Notes under the pieces: model-generated
Told to the model about the DNA's origin: nothing
Databases searched by the model: none
Seen by the model: the letters and a program-made list of their open reading frames with translations, nothing else
Shown: piece after piece, positions 40,799 through 49,481 of the stretch
How the letters are laid out: every line of letters begins with the position of its first letter
Numbering within the stretch: the stretch's first letter is position 1
Translations under genes and position numbers: made by a program
Source of the DNA: Orlajensenia sp001423545
GTDB taxonomy: Bacteria; Actinomycetota; Actinomycetes; Actinomycetales; Microbacteriaceae
Assembly: GCA_001423545.1 (NCBI GenBank)
Contig: LMOK01000002.1
Location: 744,001 to 808,000, forward strand
Length of the DNA: 64,000 nucleotides
Reading direction: 5' to 3'

Positions 40799-42109
40799 AT
40801 GCCCTCCAGCATCACCAGTATGACCACCGCAGAACCGCTCACTCCATCCGAGGTCGCCGCCCTGCGGAGCGACTTCCCTGCCCTCGCGCAACAGGTGAAC
40901 GGGCATCCGCTGGTCTATCTCGACTCCGGTGCGACCTCGCAGAAGCCCCGAGCCGTTCTCGACGCCGAGCGCGACTACTACGAGAACCGCAACTCGGCAG
41001 TGCACCGCGGCGCCCACACCCTCGCGGCGCTCGCCACCGAGGACTTCGAGGAGGCGCGCGAGAGCATCGCGTCTTTCGTCGGGGCATCCGCCGAGGAGAT
41101 CGTCTGGACGTCGAACGCGACGGAGGGCATCAACCTCATCGCCTACGCGATCTCGAACGCGAGCCTCGGCCGCGGGGGAGCCGCGGCCGAGCGCTTCAGG
41201 ATCGGCGCCGGCGACGAGATCCTGGTGACCGAGCTCGAGCACCACGCCAACCTCATCCCGTGGCAGGAGCTGGCGGCCCGCACCGGTGCGACCCTGCGCT
41301 ACATCCCGGTCGATGACGACGGATCGCTGCGTCTCGACGAGCTCGACGATCTGATCGGCGAGCGCACGAGGATCGTGGCGTTCACGCACGTGTCGAACGT
41401 GCTGGGCACGGTGATCCCGGTCGAGCTGCTCGTCGCCCGCGCCCACGCCGTCGGCGCTCTCGTGGTGCTTGACGCCTGTCAGTCGGCACCGCATCTGCCG
41501 CTCGACGTGCGTGCGCTCGACGTGGACTTCGCCGTGTTCTCCGGTCACAAGATGCTGGCACCGACGGGCATCGGCGTGCTCTACGGCCGGCGCGACCTGC
41601 TCGACGCGCTGCCCCCGTTCCTCACCGGCGGCTCGATGATCACGACGGTCACGATGGAGAAGGCGGAGTACCTGACCGCCCCGCTGCGTTTCGAGGCCGG
41701 AACCCAGCGCGTCTCGCAGGCGATCGCGCTCGCCGCCGCCGTGCGCTACCTCGACGCGATCGGCATGGAGCGCATCGCCGCGCATGAGACGATGCTCGGC
41801 CGGCGCCTCACCGATGGCCTGGCCGCCATCGACGGCGTGCGCATCCTCGGGCCCGTGGCGGGAGTCGAGCGCGTCGGCCTGGCCAGCATCGACGTGCCCG
41901 GCATCCACTCCCACGATCTCGGTCAGTTCCTCGACAGCCGCGGCATCGCGGTGCGAGTCGGCCACCACTGCGCCCAGCCGCTGCACCGGCGCCTCGGCGT
42001 CACCTCGTCGACGCGGGCGAGCACCTACCTGTATTCCACCCCCGATGACGTCGACGCCTTCCTCGCGGGCGTCGCCGACGGCATCGCATTCTTCGGAGGC
42101 CTCCGATGA
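40799..42109 (+). CDS. sufS: SufS-type cysteine desulfurase
   Basis: A 436-residue PLP enzyme that takes sulfur from cysteine for iron-sulfur cluster assembly. The PLP Lys251 is in FSGHKMLAPTG, and the active-site Cys391 in RVGHHCAQPLHRRLG, the group II (SufS) arrangement. VYLDSGATSQKP, TSNATEGINL and ELEHHANLIPW are typical. ATG 40799 has a distant GGAAG; ATG 40820 is an alternative giving 429 residues. The stop overlaps the sufU start (ATGA). The sufBCD scaffold genes are not in this window. Confidence 0.95.
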   Translation: MPSSITSMTTAEPLTPSEVAALRSDFPALAQQVNGHPLVYLDSGATSQKPRAVLDAERDYYENRNSAVHRGAHTLAALATEDFEEARESIASFVGASAEEIVWTSNATEGINLIAYAISNASLGRGGAAAERFRIGAGDEILVTELEHHANLIPWQELAARTGATLRYIPVDDDGSLRLDELDDLIGERTRIVAFTHVSNVLGTVIPVELLVARAHAVGALVVLDACQSAPHLPLDVRALDVDFAVFSGHKMLAPTGIGVLYGRRDLLDALPPFLTGGSMITTVTMEKAEYLTAPLRFEAGTQRVSQAIALAAAVRYLDAIGMERIAAHETMLGRRLTDGLAAIDGVRILGPVAGVERVGLASIDVPGIHSHDLGQFLDSRGIAVRVGHHCAQPLHRRLGVTSSTRASTYLYSTPDDVDAFLAGVADGIAFFGGLR

Positions 42110-42543
42110 GCGACCTCGCCGGGCTCTACCAGGAGCTCATCCTCGATCACGCCAAGCGGCCCCACGGCTACGGCCTCGTGGAGCATCCGTCGGCCGAATC
42201 GCACCAGCTCAACCCCACCTGCGGCGATGAGATCACGCTGCAGCTGAACGTCGCTGACGACGGCACGCTCACGTCGGTGACCTGGGAGGGTCACGGATGC
42301 GCCATCTCGCAGTCGTCGGCGTCGCTGCTCGCCCAGCTCTTCGACGGTTTGCCGGTCGAGGAGCTGCAGCCGCGGATCGACTCGTTCCGCACCATGATGC
42401 GCTCTCGCGGCACCATCGAGCCCGACGAGGACCTGCTCGGCGACGCCGCTGTTCTGAGCGGTGCCTCGAAGTTCGTCGCACGCGTCAAGTGCGCCATGCT
42501 CGGCTGGGTCGCCGCAGAGGACGCGCTGACCAAGCTGAAGTGA
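42106..42543 (+). CDS. sufU: SufU-type Fe-S assembly sulfurtransferase
   Basis: A 145-residue zinc-dependent partner of SufS that accepts persulfide sulfur. The zinc and transfer residues are visible: Cys39 and Asp41 in NPTCGDE, Cys65 in HGCAIS and Cys129 in RVKCAMLGW. It begins LAGLYQELILDHAKRPHGYG, as in other SufU proteins, and overlaps sufS by four bases, so the two are made in fixed ratio. Confidence 0.95.
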   Translation: MSDLAGLYQELILDHAKRPHGYGLVEHPSAESHQLNPTCGDEITLQLNVADDGTLTSVTWEGHGCAISQSSASLLAQLFDGLPVEELQPRIDSFRTMMRSRGTIEPDEDLLGDAAVLSGASKFVARVKCAMLGWVAAEDALTKLK

Positions 42544-42567
42544 GCGACCCGGCGCCGCGCGCTCGGC

Positions 42568-43350
42568 CTACTGCGGAGCCTGCCCGATGCTGAGCCAACC
42601 GTCCGTCGAGTCGTCCTTCTTCGACCCGCGGATGCCGTCGGCACCCTCGCCCTTCATGGCCTTGAGCTGGCGCTCGATGTCGGAGCGCGCCGAGAGTTCG
42701 GCCAGCTGACGCTCGATGTCGGCATCCGGAGCCGCGGTCAGGTCTTTCAGCGCGCCGCTCGAGAGCAGCTCGTCCGTGGCCTGCGCGCGCGCCTGCATCT
42801 GGGCGACGCGGTCGCGAGCGCGGTCGAGGCTGACGCCGACGTCGTTCATGTTCGCACCGATGCCCGCCACGGCCTCGTTGGCCCGCACCTGGGCGGCGGA
42901 GGCACTGTACGTGGCCTTCATCGTCTCCTTCTCGATGCGGAAGGCGGCGATCTGCTCGGCGAGTCGACGCTCGCGCTCCTGCAGCTGAGAGGTCTGCTTC
43001 TGCAGCGAGCTGTGCTGCTCCTGCAGCTTCGACACCTGACCCTCGAGGGCGGCGCGGCGTTCGAGGGCGGCGCGGGCCAGATCCTCGCGGCCGTGCTCCA
43101 TCGCCTCGCGAGCCTGGTCGCCGAGCTTCTGGTAGCGCGCGCCCATCTCCTCGCCCTGCAGCTCGATGCGCTTCTTCGCCGTGGCGACCTCGGCAACGGC
43201 CTGACGCACCTGGTGCAGCAGCTTCACCTGCTGCTCGTAGCTGTCATCGAGGGCGTCGCGCGGGTCCTCCATGCGATCGAGCGCCTTGGAGGTCTTGGTG
43301 CGGAAGATCGTGCGCATCCGGGCGGTGTTGCTGTTGCTGTCAGTGCTCAT
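42568..43350 (-). CDS. pspA: PspA/IM30 family protein
   Basis: A 260-residue, almost entirely coiled-coil membrane-remodelling protein of the PspA/Vipp1/IM30 family. It starts with a basic amphipathic helix (RMRTIFRTKTSKALDRMEDPRDAL) followed by long heptad helices and a C-terminal QLKAMKG helix. PspA polymers support damaged membranes. The ATGA overlap with the upstream membrane-protein gene suggests that the partner anchors or regulates it; no pspF or liaRS-like regulator is adjacent. Confidence 0.9.
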   Translation of the reverse strand: MSTDSNSNTARMRTIFRTKTSKALDRMEDPRDALDDSYEQQVKLLHQVRQAVAEVATAKKRIELQGEEMGARYQKLGDQAREAMEHGREDLARAALERRAALEGQVSKLQEQHSSLQKQTSQLQERERRLAEQIAAFRIEKETMKATYSASAAQVRANEAVAGIGANMNDVGVSLDRARDRVAQMQARAQATDELLSSGALKDLTAAPDADIERQLAELSARSDIERQLKAMKGEGADGIRGSKKDDSTDGWLSIGQAPQ

Positions 43351-43979
43351 GACTGGACTCCCTTGTTCTGGAGGCGATCGGTGGGTGACGTGCGGAGGGG
43401 AGCGGCGTAGGGCGCTGCGAAGCGACCGTCGACGGCGTTGAGATTGCGGAGTTCCTCGACCCCGGCGTGAAGGGCAGCCACCTCGCGGTCGACCTCGGCG
43501 CGGAGGGCCTCGAGCGAGTCGCCTGTCGGGTCGCCGAGACCGGCGGCGACGGATGCCCGCAGTCGACGGATCATCTCGGAGACCTGCTCGACGCGGAGAC
43601 CGGCCGCCGGAAGCTCGTCGGCCAGGGCCGCGGCGTCGGTCTCGGTCTCCATCAGGCGCAGCTGCGCCTGGAGGGCGACCCCCTCCGCCTCGATGCGGCG
43701 GAAGATGCGCGGCAGTTCGCCGCGACGCCCGTTGGCGCGCACCGCGAGGTCGATGGCGGCGCGTCCGCTGTCGAGCGCGTCGTTGAGCTGGAGCTGCAGC
43801 CCCAGAACCTTGCGCTGCGGTCCCCAGCTGAGGCTGGCTCGGCCCTTCAGCACGGCTCCGTTCAGGGCCCGGCTGCGGCGGATGCGGCGGTAGACCGCCC
43901 GGACCACCAAGACGATCGTGGTGACGGATGCCGTCACGATGAGCGCGAGCGAGAGGAGCACTGACATCAGCACGTCCAT
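43347..43979 (-). CDS. Membrane-anchored coiled protein co-encoded with PspA
   Basis: A 210-residue protein with one N-terminal transmembrane helix (about 5-27), a basic stretch VYRRIRRSRALNG, and then coiled-coil helices resembling those of PspA partners. The C-terminus RFAAPYAAPLRTSPTDRLQNKG is probably disordered. It overlaps pspA by four bases and is translated first. Start at ATG 43979 or 43967. It is probably a membrane receptor or regulator of PspA, by genetic context only; I do not recognise a named family. Confidence 0.7.
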   Translation of the reverse strand: MDVLMSVLLSLALIVTASVTTIVLVVRAVYRRIRRSRALNGAVLKGRASLSWGPQRKVLGLQLQLNDALDSGRAAIDLAVRANGRRGELPRIFRRIEAEGVALQAQLRLMETETDAAALADELPAAGLRVEQVSEMIRRLRASVAAGLGDPTGDSLEALRAEVDREVAALHAGVEELRNLNAVDGRFAAPYAAPLRTSPTDRLQNKGVQS

Positions 43980-44212
43980 CAGCGCGCCTGCCCTGCCGTC
44001 GTGCGAGTCGAGTCAGTCGTACGAGTCGAGTCCATGGATGCCCCCTCGGTCACCGACGCGTGGCTCGGGTGTCCGGGCGCAAACGCGATATAACGCAATC
44101 TACGCTCGGAGCGTCAGAAGCCCAAGCACTCTCGCCAGATACTCAGATCCGAGGCAGGCCCCATTCCGGGCGCATCACCCTCACGGCATACCTCGCGACC
44201 TAGAGTTGAGGG

Positions 44213-45937
44213 GTGCCCCAGGACTCGAACGATTCGTCCCAGCTGTTCCGTGACAGGCCGTGGCTGGCCTCCTACGCCGAGGGCGTGCCGGCCGACATCG
44301 ACGAGCCGACCGAGACGCTGGTCGACATGCTCGATGCGTCCGTTGCGAGGTTCGGATCGAAGGTCGCACTCGAGTTCTTCGGCGCCCAGACGACGTATCG
44401 CGAACTCGGGGAGCAGGTCTCGCGCGCGGCCGAGGGGCTCCGCAGGCTCGGTGTCGGCCCCGGCGATCGGGTGGCCCTCGTGCTGCCGAACTGCCCGCAG
44501 CACGTCGTCGCGTTCTATGCCGCTCTGCGTCTCGGAGCCATCGTCATCGAGCACAACCCGCTCTACACGGCCCGCGAGCTGAGGCACCAGTTCGAGGACC
44601 ACGGGGCCAGCGTCGCGATCGTCTGGGACAAGGTCTACGACCTCGTGACGGACATGCCGAGCGACGTGAAGCTCGCACACATCGTGTCCGTCGACATGAC
44701 GGATGCCCTTCCCTTCGGCAAGCGCCTCGCCCTCTCCCTGCCGATCAGGAAGGCGCGGGAGTCGCGCGCTGCCATGACCACGACTCCGAAGGCACGCCGG
44801 GTGTTCACCTGGGATCGCCTGGTCGGCGGTCACAGGCTGTCGAGGCGCGTCATCCGCCCGACCATCGACGACACGGCCCTGCTGCAGTACACCAGCGGCA
44901 CCACCGGCACCCCGAAGGGTGCCATCCTCACGCATCGCAATCTTCGGGCGAACGCTGCCCAAGGACGCGCCTGGGTGCCCGGCCTGACCGAGGGCGACGA
45001 GACCTTCTACGGCGTGCTGCCGCTCTTCCACGCCTACGGCATGACGCTCTGCCTGACGTTCGCCATGAGCATCGGCGCGAAGCTGGTGCTGTTCCCCAAG
45101 TTCGACCTCGACCTGGTGCTCGGCGCCATGAAGAAGTCACCGCCGACCTTCCTGCCCGCGGTGCCACCCATCTACGACGCGCTGGCCCGGGCGACGAGCC
45201 GGAAGGGCGTCGACCTGTCGAGCATCCGGTTCGCCATCTCGGGCGCGATGAGCCTGCCCGTCTCCACCGTCACCCGGTGGGAGGAGGCGACCGGCGGTCT
45301 GCTCGTCGAGGGCTACGGCATGACGGAGACGTCGCCGGTGGCCGTCGGTAATCCGATCGGCCCGTCGCGTCGGCCCGGCACGGTCGGAGTGCCGTTTCCG
45401 AGCACCGACATCCGTGTGGTCGACCCTGATAACCCGACCGAGGATCGCGCGGCGGGGGAGTCCGGAGAGCTGCTGCTGCGGGGACCGCAGGTCTTCCAGG
45501 GCTACTGGCGGCGGCCCGAGGACACGAGGGCGGCACTGCTCGAGGGCGGATGGCTGCGCACCGGCGACATCGTGACGGTGTCGGCTGACGGCTTCGTGAC
45601 GGTCATCGACCGGGTGAAGGAGATCATCATCACCGGCGGCTTCAACGTGAGCCCGTCGGAGGTGGAGGAGGTGCTGCTGAGCCACCCCGACGTCATGTCC
45701 GCAGCCGTGGTCGGTCTCCCGCGAGCCTCCGGCGGAGAGGACGTGACGGCTGCGGTGGTCATGCGCGCGGGCACCAGCTTCGACGGCGGTGCGCTTCGCG
45801 ACTACTGCCGTACCCGCCTGACCGCGTACAAGGTGCCGAAGAGGGTGGTGCAGCTCGAGGCCCTGCCGACGTCGCTCATCGGCAAGGTACTGCGCAAGAA
45901 GGTGCGGGAGTCGCTGATCGCCGGTCGCAGCGCGTAG
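44213..45937 (+). CDS. Long-chain fatty-acid-CoA ligase family protein
   Basis: A 574-residue ANL-superfamily adenylating enzyme. The AMP-binding P-loop is LLQYTSGTTGTPKGAILTH, further motifs are VLPLFHAYGMT, EGYGMTETSP, LRTGDIVTVSADGFVTVIDRVKEIIITGG and the C-terminal catalytic Lys in SLIGKVLRKKVRE. It should activate a fatty acid or other carboxylate as an acyl-AMP and transfer it to CoA. GTG 44213 is six bases behind TAGAGT (44201-44206), so the transcript is probably leaderless. Confidence 0.92.
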   Translation: MPQDSNDSSQLFRDRPWLASYAEGVPADIDEPTETLVDMLDASVARFGSKVALEFFGAQTTYRELGEQVSRAAEGLRRLGVGPGDRVALVLPNCPQHVVAFYAALRLGAIVIEHNPLYTARELRHQFEDHGASVAIVWDKVYDLVTDMPSDVKLAHIVSVDMTDALPFGKRLALSLPIRKARESRAAMTTTPKARRVFTWDRLVGGHRLSRRVIRPTIDDTALLQYTSGTTGTPKGAILTHRNLRANAAQGRAWVPGLTEGDETFYGVLPLFHAYGMTLCLTFAMSIGAKLVLFPKFDLDLVLGAMKKSPPTFLPAVPPIYDALARATSRKGVDLSSIRFAISGAMSLPVSTVTRWEEATGGLLVEGYGMTETSPVAVGNPIGPSRRPGTVGVPFPSTDIRVVDPDNPTEDRAAGESGELLLRGPQVFQGYWRRPEDTRAALLEGGWLRTGDIVTVSADGFVTVIDRVKEIIITGGFNVSPSEVEEVLLSHPDVMSAAVVGLPRASGGEDVTAAVVMRAGTSFDGGALRDYCRTRLTAYKVPKRVVQLEALPTSLIGKVLRKKVRESLIAGRSA

Positions 45938-46012
45938 GGCAGTGCCGAGGGACGCCACCCGCCGTCGCGCAAGCCCCCAACGGGTGAGGCGCCGATCCCG
46001 TACGGTGAGCGG

Positions 46013-47023
46013 ATGACCGATGTCGCCGTTCCGCCCGAGACCAGCTCGGATTCCACCTCGACCCGCCGCGCTGTACTGATCTACAACCCGGTCAAGCTCG
46101 ACGCCGACGCCCTGCGCCCGGCGTTGACAGCGCTCGAGACCGAGACGGGTTGGGCTGAGACGCTCTGGCTCGAGACGACGGAGGAGGACCCCGGCGCCGG
46201 ACAGGCCGCCGAGGCGCTGAAGGCCGGAGCCGACGTGGTCATCGCCGCCGGCGGCGACGGAACCGTGCGCGTCGTGGCCGAGGCCCTGCGCGGTTCGGGC
46301 ATTCCGCTCGCCCTGCTGCCGTCGGGCACCGGAAACCTGTTGGCCCGCAACCTCGACCTGACCCTCGACGACGCCGAGAACTCGCTCCGCACGGCGCTCA
46401 CCGGCACCGACCGCCCGATCGACATGGCCGTGATCGACATCCGCGGTGACGACGGCAAGACCCGACGCCACGCCTACCTCGTGATGGCCGGGCTCGGGCT
46501 CGACGCCAAGATGCTCGCCAACACCGACGACGACCTCAAGGCCAAGGCGGGCTGGCTGGCGTATGTCAAGGCGATCGGCCTCGCCCTCCGCGACAAGAAC
46601 CAGCTGCGCCTGCGCTACAACCTCGACGGCAAGGGCAACAAGACGCTGCGCGCCCACACCATCATGGTCGGCAACTGCGGCTCGCTTCCGGCCAACATCC
46701 TGCTGCTTCCGGATGCCGCCGTCGACGACGGCGAGTTCGACATCGTCGTTCTCCGCCCGGAGGGCTTCTTCGGCTGGATCCAGATCATGACCAAGATCTT
46801 CTGGGAGAACGGCGTGCTGCGTCGCACGACGGCCGGTCGCCGGCTGATGGGACTCACCAAGGAGGTGCGCGCGCTCAACTACCTCAAGGGGAAGGAGCTC
46901 GTGGTGTCGCTCAGTCGAGCCGAGCAGATCCAGCTCGACGGCGACTCCTTCGGCGAGGCTCGCGCGTTCAAGACCTGGGTCGACCCGTCGAGCCTGATCG
47001 TGCGGATGCCGCCCGAGGCCTGA
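46013..47023 (+). CDS. Diacylglycerol kinase family protein
   Basis: A 336-residue lipid kinase of the DagK/YegS/NAD-kinase-like fold. The nucleotide motif GGDGT is at 80-84 in VIAAGGDGTVRVVAEALRG, followed by LLPSGTGNLLARNL and VMAGLGLDAKML. The C-terminal domain carries the DGEFDIVVLRP strand and LDGDSFGEA. It probably phosphorylates diacylglycerol or a related lipid. TACGGT (46001-46006) is six bases before ATG 46013, again suggesting a leaderless transcript. Confidence 0.92.
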   Translation: MTDVAVPPETSSDSTSTRRAVLIYNPVKLDADALRPALTALETETGWAETLWLETTEEDPGAGQAAEALKAGADVVIAAGGDGTVRVVAEALRGSGIPLALLPSGTGNLLARNLDLTLDDAENSLRTALTGTDRPIDMAVIDIRGDDGKTRRHAYLVMAGLGLDAKMLANTDDDLKAKAGWLAYVKAIGLALRDKNQLRLRYNLDGKGNKTLRAHTIMVGNCGSLPANILLLPDAAVDDGEFDIVVLRPEGFFGWIQIMTKIFWENGVLRRTTAGRRLMGLTKEVRALNYLKGKELVVSLSRAEQIQLDGDSFGEARAFKTWVDPSSLIVRMPPEA

Positions 47024-47066
47024 GCTCGGGGCGGCATCCGTCTGCCCGTAATCGCGCCGGAGCGCG

Positions 47067-48023
47067 CTACTTCTTCGCCACGGGTCCGAACATCGCCTCG
47101 ACATCGGCGAGTTCCATCTCGGCCGTCGCCTGGATGAGCTCCATGAGGTCGGCGTCGAGGCCGGGGGAGAACTCCTCGAGCCGCTCGGGTGAGATCGTGG
47201 ACGGAACGCCCTCCGGTGCCTGCTCCGTGGCATCCAGGTCCGTGCCGTCCTTCGAGGGCGACATGCCCTGGAAGATGCGCCCGGCCTCGGACTTGCCCTC
47301 CAGGTCGAAGCTGTACTGCTTGGACTGCAGGCCGAGGTCGAGGAGCTTCTTCACCTCGGGGAACTGCTCCGCGTTGGTCTTCGGGATCGGCAGCAGCTTG
47401 TTCCAGTCGACGCCGAGCGACTCGAGCGCCTTGGCATAGGCGTTCTCGTGGGCCTGGTCGCGCACGATCAGGTAGGCGACGGTGGACCGCGCCGTCTTGT
47501 TGTCGGTCATCTCGTAGATGCGGCACTTCTGCAGACGTCCGGTCGACTCGAGCATGAGGTTGTACAGCAGGTCGAGGGGCAGGTTGCCGGAGTTGTAGAC
47601 GTAGCTGCCGCTCCACGGGTTGCCGACCGCATCGACGGGTAGCGCGCCCTGGGCGCCCACGAGGTAGTGGTGGATGTTGCCCTCACTCAGCGCGATGTTG
47701 AGGGGAGTGGCGCCGCCGGCACCCGGGGTGTCGAGCGGATCCGTGAGCTTGCCCGTGTAGCGGGGCGAGCCGTCGAGCAGACGTGAGATCGTCGTGCCGA
47801 TGAGTTCGACGTGGCTGATCTCCTCGGTGCCGATGCCCTGGATCAGGTCACGGTAGGGCTTCGCGGCCGCCCCGCGGAAGTTGATGCTCTGGAAGAGGTA
47901 CTGCATCATCGTGCGCATCTCGCCGAACTGCCCGCCGAGCCCTTCCTGCAGGGCGTTGGCCGCAGCCGGATCCGGCTCGTCCGCTGCGATCTCGTTGATG
48001 TAACGCTGTGCATGGAAGTACAT
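47067..48023 (-). CDS. Manganese catalase
   Basis: A 318-residue dimanganese catalase that breaks down hydrogen peroxide. The ferritin-like bundle ligands are visible: Glu35 (GQFGEMRTMMQYLFQ), the Glu-Glu/His of GTEEISHVELIG (67-71), and the second Glu and His in NLMLESTGRLQK and VRDQAHENAYAKAL. ATG 48023 has GAGGGGA upstream; earlier frames overlap the promoter. It carries the clearest example of the TGTCAA-N28-TANNNT promoter, so it is a good marker for a stress regulon. Confidence 0.95.
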   Translation of the reverse strand: MYFHAQRYINEIAADEPDPAAANALQEGLGGQFGEMRTMMQYLFQSINFRGAAAKPYRDLIQGIGTEEISHVELIGTTISRLLDGSPRYTGKLTDPLDTPGAGGATPLNIALSEGNIHHYLVGAQGALPVDAVGNPWSGSYVYNSGNLPLDLLYNLMLESTGRLQKCRIYEMTDNKTARSTVAYLIVRDQAHENAYAKALESLGVDWNKLLPIPKTNAEQFPEVKKLLDLGLQSKQYSFDLEGKSEAGRIFQGMSPSKDGTDLDATEQAPEGVPSTISPERLEEFSPGLDADLMELIQATAEMELADVEAMFGPVAKK

Positions 48024-48066
48024 GGACGTCCCCTCAGGTGAGCCCGCATCGTCGCGAGGTGGGGCA

Positions 48067-48106
48067 AACGTACGTCCGGACGGCGGTGTCCGCTTCGGGC
48101 TTGACA
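48067..48106 (-). promoter_or_regulatory. TGTCAA-N28-TACGTT promoter element
   Basis: Minus-strand TGTCAA (48106-48101), preceded by T and followed by GCCCG, then 28 bases, then TACGTT (48072-48067), about 43 bases before the Mn-catalase start codon. Confidence 0.6.
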
Positions 48107-48132
48107 ATTGCTCAGCTGCGGCGCCGGGAGTG

Positions 48133-49311
48133 TCAGGCTCCGCGCAGCGCGGTGGGCGCCTCGAGGATGGCGTCGACCGACTCCGGCTCGAACAGGGCGT
48201 CGATCGCGATGAGAGCCAGGCCGGTCACGCCGGCCAGCTCGCCGAGGGTCGACTTCGTGATCTGCAGGCTTCCCGTGGCCAGCGGCACCGTGTGCTGGTA
48301 GACCCGCTCCCGGATGCCGGACATCAGCACCTCGTCGCAGTCGGCGAGCTGGCCCGAGAGGGTGATCGTGCGGGGGTTCAGGATGCTGACGAGATCGGCG
48401 ATGGCGTCTCCGATGATGCGTCCGGCGGCACGCACGCGCCGCATCGCCTCCATGTCGCCCGAGGCGACGAGGGCGACGATGTCGCTGGTGGTGTTGGTGT
48501 GGATGCCGACCTTCTCGAGCTCCCGCTGGATCGCCCAGCCGCCGGCGTAGGCCTCGACGCAGTCGAGGTTGCCGCAGCGGCACTCGCGCGGCTCCGGGTC
48601 CGACATCGTGGCCTGCGTGTGGCCGATGTCGCCGGCTGCACCCTTGTCGCCGCGAATGATCTGCCCGTTGAAGACCAGGCCGGCGCCGATGCCCGTTCCG
48701 AGCTTCAGGCTGATGATGTTGTCGACGTGGTGGAGCCTCGCCTCGGCGACGGCTCGGGCGTTGGCGTCGTTCTCCACGCTCACCGGAGCCGCGTACCTGC
48801 CGGCGAACCAGGCCGCGATGTCGAAGCGGTCCCAGCCCGTCATGATCGGCGGGTTGACCACACGCCGCGCGGCGAACTCGACAGGCCCGGGAACACCGAT
48901 GGCGATGCCCCAGACGTCGGAGTCGTGCCCGAGGCTGCCGAAGGCCTCGTCGACCGCAGAGAGGACCGCATCCGGACCCTCCCAGACGTTGATCACCCTC
49001 TCGGCGTGCACCAGGGGGACGCCGTTGAGATCGCAGGCGGCGACGGCGAAACCCGAGGCGCCGATGTCGGCGGTGAGGATGACGGCGCGGGAGGCTTGGA
49101 AGGCGAAGCGGCTCGACGGGCGCCCACCCGTCGACTCGCCGCCTCCGACATCGGCGAGGAGTCCGGCGGCGCTCAACGAGGCGAGACGCTGGTTGACGGT
49201 GGAGCGCGACAGCCCCGACAGCTCGATGACATCGGTGCGGCTGAGCTCCCCGTGCTCACGGAACAGGGCGAGCACATCGCTGGCGTGCGAGCCTCCTTCG
49301 ATCGATCGCAT
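48133..49311 (-). CDS. ROK-family transcriptional regulator
   Basis: A 392-residue ROK repressor. The N-terminal winged helix reads ELSRTDVIELSGLSRSTVNQRLASLSAAGLL; the sugar-kinase-like domain has an ATP-site-like ILTADIGASGFAVAACD, VSVENDANARAVAEA, LGTGIGAGLVFNGQI and the zinc motif ECRCGNLDCVEAYAGG (Cys triad with upstream His). It is divergent from the sugar importer operon with a repeat-containing promoter between, so it most probably represses that operon until the sugar or its phosphate binds. Confidence 0.93.
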   Translation of the reverse strand: MRSIEGGSHASDVLALFREHGELSRTDVIELSGLSRSTVNQRLASLSAAGLLADVGGGESTGGRPSSRFAFQASRAVILTADIGASGFAVAACDLNGVPLVHAERVINVWEGPDAVLSAVDEAFGSLGHDSDVWGIAIGVPGPVEFAARRVVNPPIMTGWDRFDIAAWFAGRYAAPVSVENDANARAVAEARLHHVDNIISLKLGTGIGAGLVFNGQIIRGDKGAAGDIGHTQATMSDPEPRECRCGNLDCVEAYAGGWAIQRELEKVGIHTNTTSDIVALVASGDMEAMRRVRAAGRIIGDAIADLVSILNPRTITLSGQLADCDEVLMSGIRERVYQHTVPLATGSLQITKSTLGELAGVTGLALIAIDALFEPESVDAILEAPTALRGA

Positions 49312-49404
49312 CCGTTGTCCCTCTCAGAGCCGTGCTGACTGTCCGTCGTCCGACGGTGACCTCATCTTAGCGACATGAAAGCACGAAAGCATGGATACTT
49401 TTGT

Positions 49405-49444
49405 ATTGACGAAAATCAAAAGGGTGTGTAGTTTCAAATGGACG
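49405..49444 (+). promoter_or_regulatory. Promoter and operator of the sugar-importer operon
   Basis: TTGACG (49416-49421) and TAGTTT (49439-49444) with a 17-base spacer form a near-ideal promoter. An AT-rich inverted repeat with arms TTTTG and CAAAA flanks and covers the -35 box, and GAAAGCA occurs twice just upstream. This is a plausible ROK repressor site; it is the most AT-rich stretch in the neighbourhood. Confidence 0.65.
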
Positions 49445-49481
49445 GCACGCAGTGGTGCCCCAACCCCCACCAAGGATCGAC

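Noticed and set aside
45137..47233. A 698-codon open frame on the minus strand
   Set aside because: It runs antisense to the acyl-CoA ligase and diacylglycerol-kinase-like genes, is rich in Arg, Gly, Asp and His, and matches no family; it is a GC-driven shadow.
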